This document shows positions 52,933 to 60,734 of a stretch of DNA of 64,000 bases, piece by piece. How positions within the stretch are numbered: position 1 is the first letter of the stretch; each line of letters begins with the position of its first letter. A program made the position numbers and the translations under genes. This DNA is from Chitinophaga sp. (GTDB lineage Bacteria; Bacteroidota; Bacteroidia; Chitinophagales; Chitinophagaceae): positions 434,001 to 498,000 of the forward strand of contig NZ_JAGHZS010000006.1 in NCBI RefSeq assembly GCF_017745275.1, in the 5' to 3' direction. Under the pieces are notes generated by a model that worked only from the letters and a program-made list of their open reading frames with translations, had not been told where the DNA came from and did no database searches.

Positions 52933-54132
52933 ATGGAACAGGAAAGATGTCAATATCTCTTTGATCGCTATGTATGTAGTAAGGCAACAGTAGAAGAGGA
53001 GCGGGAGTTCATGGAAATGGTAATTCGTCCGGAGAATAAGCAGATCCTGATGGAGATGCTGCAGCGCTATATGCAGGGCGATTTTACATCTGTCGTTCCG
53101 TCCGATGCTGTGGAGGATAAGCTGCGGGTATTGATAGCCTGTGAGCAAACAGCGCCACAGGCGGTGATAGTCCGCGCAAAAAGGTGGCTGTGGGCTGCGG
53201 CCTCTGTTGTTGTACTGGTCACTGCTACCTACCTTTTCCGGCATAAGCAGGTTCCTGCCACATCGCAGGCTGTAATAGTGGTGGATGCGCCGGCAGCAAA
53301 AAATGGTGCTGTACTTACATTGGGAAATGGAGAAGTAATCCAGCTGGACGATGCTGCCAACGGTGCATTGACTTCCCAGGGCAAAGTTGCTATCAGCAAA
53401 TCGTCTGATGTAGTAACCTATAAATTGGTTGGCAAGGATAGTGGCGCAGTGACATATAATACACTGAGAACACCCAGGGGCAGACATATGTCTATCGAAC
53501 TGGCTGATGGCTCAAAAGTATGGTTGAACGCAGCCAGCAGTATACGCTTTCCATCAGTTTTTAAAGGCAGGGAGCGGCATGTGGACATAACAGGGGAAGT
53601 ATATTTTGAGGTTGCCCGCATGTTGATGCCAGATGGGAAGCATAAGCTGCCGTTTACCGTTACCGTGGGCGATATGAACATAGAAGTGCTGGGTACCCAT
53701 TTTAACGTCAACGCCTATCCCGATGAACCATATGTTGCAACAACTCTGCTTGAGGGTGCGGTGAAGGTAAAACAAGGTAACCGGGAAGCAGGCCTGCTGC
53801 CAGGCCAGCAATCACTATTACAGCGCAATGAGGGGCAAACACTAACCATAAACAAACATGTTAATACCGCAGAAATAACGGCCTGGAAAGATGGATATTT
53901 TCACTTCGAAAGTACCACGCTGACATCAGCCCTTCGTCAATTTTCCAGGTGGTATGATGTGGATTTCATTTTTGAGGGGCGCGAACCTAACGATAAAATA
54001 TTTGCGATTATTAAACGCAGTAATAACCTTTCCACGGTATTAAAGGCACTGCAAACCACCAATTCACATTTCACGATTGAAAAAAGAAGTAACGCTGGTA
54101 CAGGAGAAAAACTGATTGTACGAATGCAATAA
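52933..54132 (+). CDS. FecR-family anti-sigma factor (locus C)
   Basis: This 399-residue protein has a cytoplasmic anti-sigma region (1-75), a membrane segment 'WLWAAASVVVLVTATYLF' and a periplasmic FecR domain ('LRTPRGRHMSIELADGSKVWLNAASSI', 'GEVYFEVARMLMPDGKHKLPF', 'VLGTHFNVNAYPDEPYV'). The C-terminal DUF4974 domain is 'FHFESTTLTSALRQFSRWYDV'. The FecR domain carries a short charged insertion (LMPDGKHKLP) absent from the locus A and B proteins. It lies 69 bases after the sigma gene. Confidence 0.94.
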   Translation: MEQERCQYLFDRYVCSKATVEEEREFMEMVIRPENKQILMEMLQRYMQGDFTSVVPSDAVEDKLRVLIACEQTAPQAVIVRAKRWLWAAASVVVLVTATYLFRHKQVPATSQAVIVVDAPAAKNGAVLTLGNGEVIQLDDAANGALTSQGKVAISKSSDVVTYKLVGKDSGAVTYNTLRTPRGRHMSIELADGSKVWLNAASSIRFPSVFKGRERHVDITGEVYFEVARMLMPDGKHKLPFTVTVGDMNIEVLGTHFNVNAYPDEPYVATTLLEGAVKVKQGNREAGLLPGQQSLLQRNEGQTLTINKHVNTAEITAWKDGYFHFESTTLTSALRQFSRWYDVDFIFEGREPNDKIFAIIKRSNNLSTVLKALQTTNSHFTIEKRSNAGTGEKLIVRMQ

Positions 54133-54165
54133 TTGATCTGGCAGCATTATGCCGGCCCAAAAAAA

Positions 54166-54192
54166 GCCAGGAGTGGCCTTAACACCCCTGGC
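54166..54192 (+). promoter_or_regulatory. FecR-receptor junction hairpin (locus C)
   Basis: GCCAGG-a-GTG-gccttaa-CAC-c-CCTGGC: 6-bp outer stem, one A/C mismatch, 3-bp inner stem, 7-base loop, followed at once by AGGAA. It lies 60 bases before the SusC start. No T-run. Same architecture as locus A. Confidence 0.6.
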
Positions 54193-54252
54193 AGGAATGG
54201 GCTATTAAATACAGTATCGAATCAGATTTACACACCCAAACATTGCAAAGTT

Positions 54253-57200
54253 ATGCAATTAATTCCTGTTTACATTTTATCAAACCAAAGGGCGCCACGG
54301 CCCTCTCAAAAAATTTTGAGGATCATGAAAGTTGCATTGTTCCTGATACTCGGCGCCTGCCTGCAATCTGCAGCCAGCACGAATGGGCAAAATGTTACAT
54401 TGTCGGTCAGAAATGCGCCGGCGAAAGAAGTGTTCCGGGAGATCCAGCAACAAACAGGTAAAAGCCTGGTGGTTGGTGAGGAGGTGCTTTCCAAAATTGG
54501 CATGCTCTCCCTGAATGTCAGAAATCAACCAGTAGAGAAAGTACTGGAGCTATGTCTGAATAAGAACAAATTTACCTATGCTGACATAGACGGCATTATT
54601 GCCATTTCTGCCAGAATAGGAGATAGGCTGCCGGCTGAAGCCCCGCCGGCAATTGATACGCCTGGAATTGTAATCACCGGTAAGGTAATAGATGCCAGTG
54701 GTCATCCGCTTCCTGGAGCATCCGTGTCAAGGGAAGGCAGCCATGATGGTACCGCCACAGATGCAAACGGTAATTTCAGGTTGAGAGTACCGGCAGGAAA
54801 TGCGGTATTGCTGGTAAGCTATATTGGCTATCAGCAAACCCGTTTGACAGTCAGCAAAGCGGGTTTCCAGTCTGTTACGCTGAAACCTTCTGAGTCGAAG
54901 GTAGACGAAGTAGTAGTGGTTGGGTATGGCACGCAGAAAAAGGCCAGCCTCACATCCGCAGTCACCACAGTGGACGCCAGAGAGATGACCAATATCGCAA
55001 CAGCCAACCTGTCTAATGTGCTGGCAGGACGCGCCTCCGGCACCTTTGTGCAAACAGGAACCGGCGTGCCGGGGAAGCCATCCGCCGTTCGTATCCGTTC
55101 CTCTTCTTCCTGGAATAGCGCAGGACCGCTGATTGTTATTGACGGTGTGGTGCGAGACCAAACTGCATTCGATGCGCTTGATCCTAACCAGGTACAGAAT
55201 ATCACTATCCTGAAAGATGCGGCATCAGCCGCCATCTATGGCTCCCGTTCATCAGACGGGGTACTGTTGGTAACAACCAAAACAGGAAAGTCCGGAAAAT
55301 CAACAGTTCAGTTTAACTCTGTATTCGGCGTATATAGCAAACCGGAAATTGATGTGAAATACCTGAGTATGGACCAGAGTATGGATATGTATAATTCCAC
55401 GCACAAAGGAGCGGCCGACTTTCGGTTCAATCAATACGATCGGGACTGGATCCATCAAAACAATCCCAAGGGTAACCTGCACTACGATGAACTGTATCAG
55501 AACCCATTTAACCAGCGCCAGTCACTCAATATCTCTGGTGGTACAGACAGGGTTACATATTTTGTTGGTGGTACTTTCTATGATGAAAAAGGATTTCTGC
55601 CTCAACTGTCCTATCGCAAATATAGCATGCGCAGTAATGTGCAGGTGGCGATTACAAAAGACCTGACAGTGGGCCTCAACCTGAGTTATAACAATGGGCA
55701 ACGCCACAGTGTACCAGGGCAGACGGACGACCTCTCGGGCCTTTATGAAAAGCTGAAGTATATCATGCCGCCCACCACCTATGCCTATATTGATGGTAAA
55801 CCAATGGCCCCTAACTGGGTAACCAATCCGGTGGAGTTCATGAAGAATGGTGGCTATACACGTGTCAACAAGCAATACATGGATGGAATCATCAACCTGG
55901 AGTATAAAGTGCCTTATGTCAAAGGACTATCGTTGAAGGGAATTGTGGATCTGTATAACGGCAACGACTTCTCCAAATCCTACGCTATTCAGCCTCTCCT
56001 GTATCAGTTTAAAATAGACCCCAAAAGCGGTATACAGCAGATCTACACCAATGAAGTAATTGGTACCAAAGTTTCCACTTCTCCTGCACAACCTTATATC
56101 GGTAATGAAAACGGCAGAACTAATTCCTACCAGCTGAATGCCATTGCTAATTATGAAGGTCATTTCGGTAAACATAACCTGAATCTCACCGGCGTATACG
56201 AACAGTCGGATGGCTACTATACCTATTCAAGTATATATAAGTATAATTTTCCTGTATTTACCACCGATCAATTTCCTTTCGCCAGCCGCTCATCAGGGGA
56301 TACTAAAGCCGATGGTTTTGAGAACTACCTGGATGCACGTGTTTCCTATGTGGGCAGGGTAAACTATGACTATGCCCACAAATACCTGGTGTCGGCCTCA
56401 CTGCGGGCAGACGGATCTTCCAAATTTGCAAAAGATAAGCGTTGGGGATACTTCCCTGCGGCATCTTTCGGTTGGGTATTGTCTGAAGAAAATTTTCTGG
56501 CTGGCATGAAAAACAAAGGCATTGATCTGTTGAAATTGCGCGCCTCCTATGGCGCCACTGGTAATGATAATATCCCCAACTGGTTGTACAAGGAGATTTT
56601 CAATGCCTCTTCATCCTCTTTTTACCTTGGAGATCCCGGTAATCTGAAATCAATACTTGCCTATAACGGTATTGCACAAACGAATTATACCTGGGAAGGC
56701 GCTAGGTCCTACAACGTAGGTTTGGACCTTAATTACAGGCAACATTGGAATTTTGTTTTTGATGTTTGGACGAAGAATACGTTTAATATTCTCGGACAGC
56801 GCCTGCTTGAAACGCCTGTTGAGTTTGGATCCAGCTATCCGATTGAGAACTATGGCAAAATGAGCGCCAAAGGGATGGACATTGAACTGGGATATATTAA
56901 CGGCCAGATAGGGAAAGACTTTACCTTCGACGTAAAAGCAACCTTCGGTCTTGCTACTACGAACGTGCAGGTAAAGGATAAAGCGTTGGGCGCTACACCT
57001 GCTGAAGATCCGGTAGGTAAGCCGTTAAACTACCAGGTAGGTTACCAGACAGCCGGCATTCTCCGCACAGATGCTGACGTTGCCGCCCTTCCTTCAAACT
57101 ATACCATCTTTGGTGTGAAGCCGGAAAAGGGAATGATGAATTTTGTAGACGAGAGCGGTCCCAATGGTAAGCCAGATGGCGTGATTGATAGTTACGACAA

Positions 57201-57747
57201 AGTAGTGGTAGCAAAATATTCCAATGCACCGATCCTGGGAAGTCCCAGCAATGGTGGTACTGCGCAGGCTAACAATGCACCCATCAGCTATGGTCTGAAT
57301 ATCAACCTGGGTTATAAACATTTTCACCTCAACATTTTGCTCGCAGGGCTGGCGGGTTACAAAGTGATCTATAATGACCCATGGGGCAGGAATGGCGGTA
57401 ATATTCCATATCCGGCGTATTATGATGATGCTTATTCCGACAGTAACCCGACCGGAAAGTTTCCAAAACTATATAATGCCAGCGGAAATCAACGGCAGGA
57501 CTATTCAGTCGTTTCTTCGCTGAATATTTTCAATGGCGATTTTCTTCGCCTGAAAAACCTGAATCTTTCCTATGATTTTTCGCAATCCTTACTGAAACGA
57601 TCCGGCCTGGGGACCGCACAGATATTTGCGGGCGCCACTAATTTGTTCTGCTTCAGGAAATTTAAGCTGTACGATCCGGAGGTTTATTCCTATGGCAGCT
57701 ACCCCATCATGACAAATGTAACCCTTGGCCTTAACGTACAGTTCTAA
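54253..57747 (+). CDS. SusC/RagA-family TonB-linked transporter with STN domain (locus C)
   Basis: This transporter has about 1164 residues from ATG 54253. The 24-residue basic lead before the signal core (MKVALFLILGACLQSAAS) is usual in this family; a start at 54325 is the alternative. Order: STN ('VTLSVRNAPAKEVFREIQQQTGKSLVV'); carboxypeptidase-regulatory-like domain ('ITGKVIDASGHPLPGASV'); classic SusC TonB-box region 'VDEVVVVGYGTQKK'; plug with 'VIDGVVRD' and 'NITILKDAASAAIYGSRSSDGVLLVTTKTG'; barrel ending 'GLNVQF'. It signals to the FecR encoded upstream and works with the SusD encoded downstream. Confidence 0.96.
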   Translation: MQLIPVYILSNQRAPRPSQKILRIMKVALFLILGACLQSAASTNGQNVTLSVRNAPAKEVFREIQQQTGKSLVVGEEVLSKIGMLSLNVRNQPVEKVLELCLNKNKFTYADIDGIIAISARIGDRLPAEAPPAIDTPGIVITGKVIDASGHPLPGASVSREGSHDGTATDANGNFRLRVPAGNAVLLVSYIGYQQTRLTVSKAGFQSVTLKPSESKVDEVVVVGYGTQKKASLTSAVTTVDAREMTNIATANLSNVLAGRASGTFVQTGTGVPGKPSAVRIRSSSSWNSAGPLIVIDGVVRDQTAFDALDPNQVQNITILKDAASAAIYGSRSSDGVLLVTTKTGKSGKSTVQFNSVFGVYSKPEIDVKYLSMDQSMDMYNSTHKGAADFRFNQYDRDWIHQNNPKGNLHYDELYQNPFNQRQSLNISGGTDRVTYFVGGTFYDEKGFLPQLSYRKYSMRSNVQVAITKDLTVGLNLSYNNGQRHSVPGQTDDLSGLYEKLKYIMPPTTYAYIDGKPMAPNWVTNPVEFMKNGGYTRVNKQYMDGIINLEYKVPYVKGLSLKGIVDLYNGNDFSKSYAIQPLLYQFKIDPKSGIQQIYTNEVIGTKVSTSPAQPYIGNENGRTNSYQLNAIANYEGHFGKHNLNLTGVYEQSDGYYTYSSIYKYNFPVFTTDQFPFASRSSGDTKADGFENYLDARVSYVGRVNYDYAHKYLVSASLRADGSSKFAKDKRWGYFPAASFGWVLSEENFLAGMKNKGIDLLKLRASYGATGNDNIPNWLYKEIFNASSSSFYLGDPGNLKSILAYNGIAQTNYTWEGARSYNVGLDLNYRQHWNFVFDVWTKNTFNILGQRLLETPVEFGSSYPIENYGKMSAKGMDIELGYINGQIGKDFTFDVKATFGLATTNVQVKDKALGATPAEDPVGKPLNYQVGYQTAGILRTDADVAALPSNYTIFGVKPEKGMMNFVDESGPNGKPDGVIDSYDKVVVAKYSNAPILGSPSNGGTAQANNAPISYGLNINLGYKHFHLNILLAGLAGYKVIYNDPWGRNGGNIPYPAYYDDAYSDSNPTGKFPKLYNASGNQRQDYSVVSSLNIFNGDFLRLKNLNLSYDFSQSLLKRSGLGTAQIFAGATNLFCFRKFKLYDPEVYSYGSYPIMTNVTLGLNVQF

Positions 57748-57764
57748 TGCAAAAATGTGCAATC

Positions 57765-59642
57765 ATGAAAAGAAATCGTCTTAATTATATTTTGATGGCC
57801 TTGTTGGTAATCGCCGGCTTCACGGGCTGTAGGAAGATCCTGGAACGGGAACCTTTGAGCGCGCTCACAAATAGCCAGGTCTGGGCCTCCGATCGTGCTG
57901 CCACCGCTTACCTTGATACGGTATACTACGACCTGATGCCTTGCTGGCCATACGGAATGGCCAATGCCGGTGGCTGTTCCCGTGTATATAATAACTGGTT
58001 CTGGGACGGCTGGGTAAAGAACTGGCAGTTCGTGAATTTTGGAAATGGTAACGGTACAGATGAGGCGATATCTCCACATCGCTACTCAGATAAAGTACTG
58101 CTGGGTACTGCCACTTACGATTGGCTGGAGAACTATGATAATGCTGCTGCGGGAGTGCATTTGAGCTGGGCAGTAAATACTTTCGGTGATATCCGTACCT
58201 GTAATAACGTGCTGGCAAATGTTGATAAGGCAACTTTTGCACAGCAATCAAAAGACCTGATCAAGGGGCAGGCATTATTCTGGCGCGCATGGGCTTATTA
58301 TAAACTGGTGAAAGATGTAGGCGGCCTGCCCCTTATACTCACACCACAACAGGCAGTCAATGATCTTTCGCAGGTGCAGATGCCCCGTAACAAAACATCA
58401 GAATGCGTAAAACAAATTTTGAAAGACCTGGATGATGCCATCGCGTTGTTGCCGGACAGCTGGAAAGGTGCAGACCTTGGCCGTATCGACAAAGGGATTG
58501 TAATGGCTTTCAAAGGGAGAGTGCTGCTGTTCTTCGCCAGCCCGTTATTCAACGGTCTGAATGGTATAGCCACCTGGCAAATGGCTTATGACGCCAACCT
58601 TGCTGCAAAAAATTTCCTGACAGGCATGGGCAAAGGCCTCTATCCCGTTTACGGAGATATCTGGAATAATGAACAGAATAAAGAACAGATCATGGTACGC
58701 CGCTTTACTTTTCCTGATGCCTATTATGCAGCTCCCGGAAATGCACCACTGCGTTACTCTGCTGATGACTGGGACAATGACATGCCTTCCCTGGAGCTGA
58801 TAAATGCCTTCCCTATGAAGGACGGAAGCCGCTTTAATCCTTCAGCAGCCAATTATCCTACACTCTTTCAGAACAGGGATGACCGTTTTTATGCTTCCAT
58901 CTATTATAATGGCGCACCGGTACAATTTACGCCCAGGATGACCAGTAAGAATGAATATTACTGGACCTATCTTACCAATCCAACGTTTACACCTGCAGGA
59001 GGCGTTACCGGTACACTGAACAGCATTGTCACAGATGGTAACTGGATAGGCCAGGGTATGGGGGAATTGAACTGTTTCTTTTTAAAGCTAAAAGGTGTAG
59101 ACAGAGATGCCGCCAGTGTGGAGCAGTCTGATGTTGATTGGCCGGAAATCCGGTATGCAGAAGTATTGATGAACTATGGAGAAGCTGCAAACGAATTGGG
59201 TAAAACCAGTGAAGCGTTACAGGTTTTATACGACATCCGCCAACGCGCCGGCATAACTCTCGGATCAGGCAACTACGGTATTACTGCTGCAAGTCGGGAA
59301 GAGATTCGTACGGCATACCAGGATGAACGTTTCGTTGAATTTGCTTTTGAAGGAAAACGTTGGGATGATTTAAGGCGCTGGAAAAGATTTGACCTGCTGA
59401 GAGGTAAGCAACGGCATGGGCTCGCTGTTACCCTGAAGCAGGGAGAAACAGATCCAACTCCTATGGCTGATATTAATAAGGTTTACAACAAATTCAATTA
59501 CACTGTAATTACCACAGATGCTGCCAATCTCTCTATTCCGGACAAAATGTATATATATGGGTTGCCATTTAGCTTCCTGTCCAGGAATCCAAAGTTGCAA
59601 CAGAACATGATGTGGGGAGGGACTTTCGATCCATTTCAGTAA
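57765..59642 (+). CDS. SusD/RagB-family surface lipoprotein (locus C)
   Basis: This lipoprotein has about 625 residues from ATG 57765 (MKRNRLNYILMALLVIAGFTGC, lipobox FTGC). An ATG at 57747 overlaps the SusC stop (TAATG) and adds six residues. Which start is used is unclear, but coupling to SusC translation is likely. RagB/SusD features are 'LIKGQALFWRAWAYYKLVKDVGGLPLIL', 'VKQILKDLDDAIALLP', 'YAEVLMNYGEAANELGKTSEALQVLYDIRQRAG' and the family ending 'YQDERFVEFAFEGKRWDDLRRWKRF'. It binds substrate for the SusC barrel. It is the last gene of locus C. Confidence 0.95.
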   Translation: MKRNRLNYILMALLVIAGFTGCRKILEREPLSALTNSQVWASDRAATAYLDTVYYDLMPCWPYGMANAGGCSRVYNNWFWDGWVKNWQFVNFGNGNGTDEAISPHRYSDKVLLGTATYDWLENYDNAAAGVHLSWAVNTFGDIRTCNNVLANVDKATFAQQSKDLIKGQALFWRAWAYYKLVKDVGGLPLILTPQQAVNDLSQVQMPRNKTSECVKQILKDLDDAIALLPDSWKGADLGRIDKGIVMAFKGRVLLFFASPLFNGLNGIATWQMAYDANLAAKNFLTGMGKGLYPVYGDIWNNEQNKEQIMVRRFTFPDAYYAAPGNAPLRYSADDWDNDMPSLELINAFPMKDGSRFNPSAANYPTLFQNRDDRFYASIYYNGAPVQFTPRMTSKNEYYWTYLTNPTFTPAGGVTGTLNSIVTDGNWIGQGMGELNCFFLKLKGVDRDAASVEQSDVDWPEIRYAEVLMNYGEAANELGKTSEALQVLYDIRQRAGITLGSGNYGITAASREEIRTAYQDERFVEFAFEGKRWDDLRRWKRFDLLRGKQRHGLAVTLKQGETDPTPMADINKVYNKFNYTVITTDAANLSIPDKMYIYGLPFSFLSRNPKLQQNMMWGGTFDPFQ

Positions 59643-59684
59643 TATCCTGATTCTCATATATTGATAGAATAATCACGGTGAAAT

Positions 59685-59714
59685 GGCCTCCTGTTCCCAG
59701 GAGGCCCATTTTTT
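59685..59714 (+). terminator. Rho-independent terminator of locus C
   Basis: 9-bp stem GGCCTCCTG / CAGGAGGCC, loop TTCC, then CA and six T. Confidence 0.9.
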
Positions 59715-60514
59715 ATAGTTGTAATTACTACATAGTTTGCCCGATATGGTTATGCTGTCATTTCCTTCAAAAAACCAGACAATCCCATCCCGAAAAATGG
59801 ACAATATTCACATATGCTGATTTTTATTAATTCGAATATTGGAAATAACTTTGTTTGAATATTTTCAAGTGTAATAATTGCCGATACAGGAGTATGCCGA
59901 TACTACGGTTAACACCGGCGGATATACGTAATTACCTCAGGAGCCTGTGCACCCCTCTATTGGAACTTTATTTTTACATGGTATTATTAATGCAATAGAT
60001 AGGTGTTCATGAATTGAATACATGCCAGCAGTAAGCACTGGCGGACTTTCTATCCGCTGGCTTAATATTTAATATTGGTTAAAACAGACAGCAAAGTAAA
60101 TGAAACAGAAATTATTGGATACAGACCATGAAATGAAGCCAACACGGTTGCCCTTAGCTCATTATTCGCTATGACCAGAATTTTACGTATTTCCATATTA
60201 ATCACCACACTAAAACATGCCCTGATGCCAGCTTGCGATGGATAAGCGCCGGCTATATCCATGATGTATCCGCCTCAAATTCAAACTTCTCATTTCACTT
60301 CCTTTTATAGTTAACAAAAAATAGCAGGGTATTATAATATACGGAAATGAATACACTTGTTCCCAATCTATTTTAGTGACACCTTACAACTGGCGGGGGA
60401 GAGGTAAATATCAGTAATATTATTTGTAGCTTAGTAAGTGATAGTTAACCTTAATCAGGTAGCATAAAAAACGAGGAGAGAATTAATCGGAACTCGACTA
60501 AATACTCGACTTAA

Positions 60515-60543
60515 AATAGAAAACCCGCGACTAGCGCGGGTTT
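60515..60543 (-). terminator. tRNA-Asp terminator
   Basis: Perfect 9-bp stem AAACCCGCG / CGCGGGTTT (60521-60529 and 60535-60543), followed on the minus strand by T-rich DNA (TCTATTTT). It lies 13 bases after the tRNA 3' end. Confidence 0.88.
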
Positions 60544-60556
60544 CTTCGAGATTTTG

Positions 60557-60630
60557 CGGACCGGACGGGACTCGAACCCGCGACCTCCGCCGTGACAGGG
60601 CGGCATTCTAACCAACTGAACTACCGATCC
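60557..60630 (-). tRNA. tRNA-Asp (anticodon GTC)
   Basis: Read on the minus strand: acceptor GGATCGG pairs with CCGGTCC (one T-G wobble), D-loop AGTTCAGTTGGTTAGA, anticodon stem CCGCC/GGCGG around loop CTGTCAC, T-arm GCGGG-TTCGAGT-CCCGT and discriminator G. The full CCA is not encoded. All arms fold. Confidence 0.96.
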
Positions 60631-60734
60631 GTAATACCATAGGGCTTTTCAGCCGATTTGTATTCCCCTTTTGGGAGTGCAAATGTAGCAACATTATTTT
60701 CAATCTTCCAAATAAATTTCTGAAAAAAGCGAAA

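Larger units (their letters stand above)
59643..60556. other. Non-coding stretch of about 900 bases next to tRNA-Asp
   Basis: AT-rich, no supported gene. Apart from the two terminators it holds a tandem ACTCGACT (60492-60499 and 60504-60511, period 12) just before the tRNA terminator. Such repeats beside a tRNA can be recombinase sites. The 66-codon frame at 60062-60262 (minus) has no recognisable features. Confidence 0.45.

Noticed and set aside
60062..60262. 66-codon minus-strand frame
   Set aside because: No signal, domain or promoter; probably chance in non-coding DNA.
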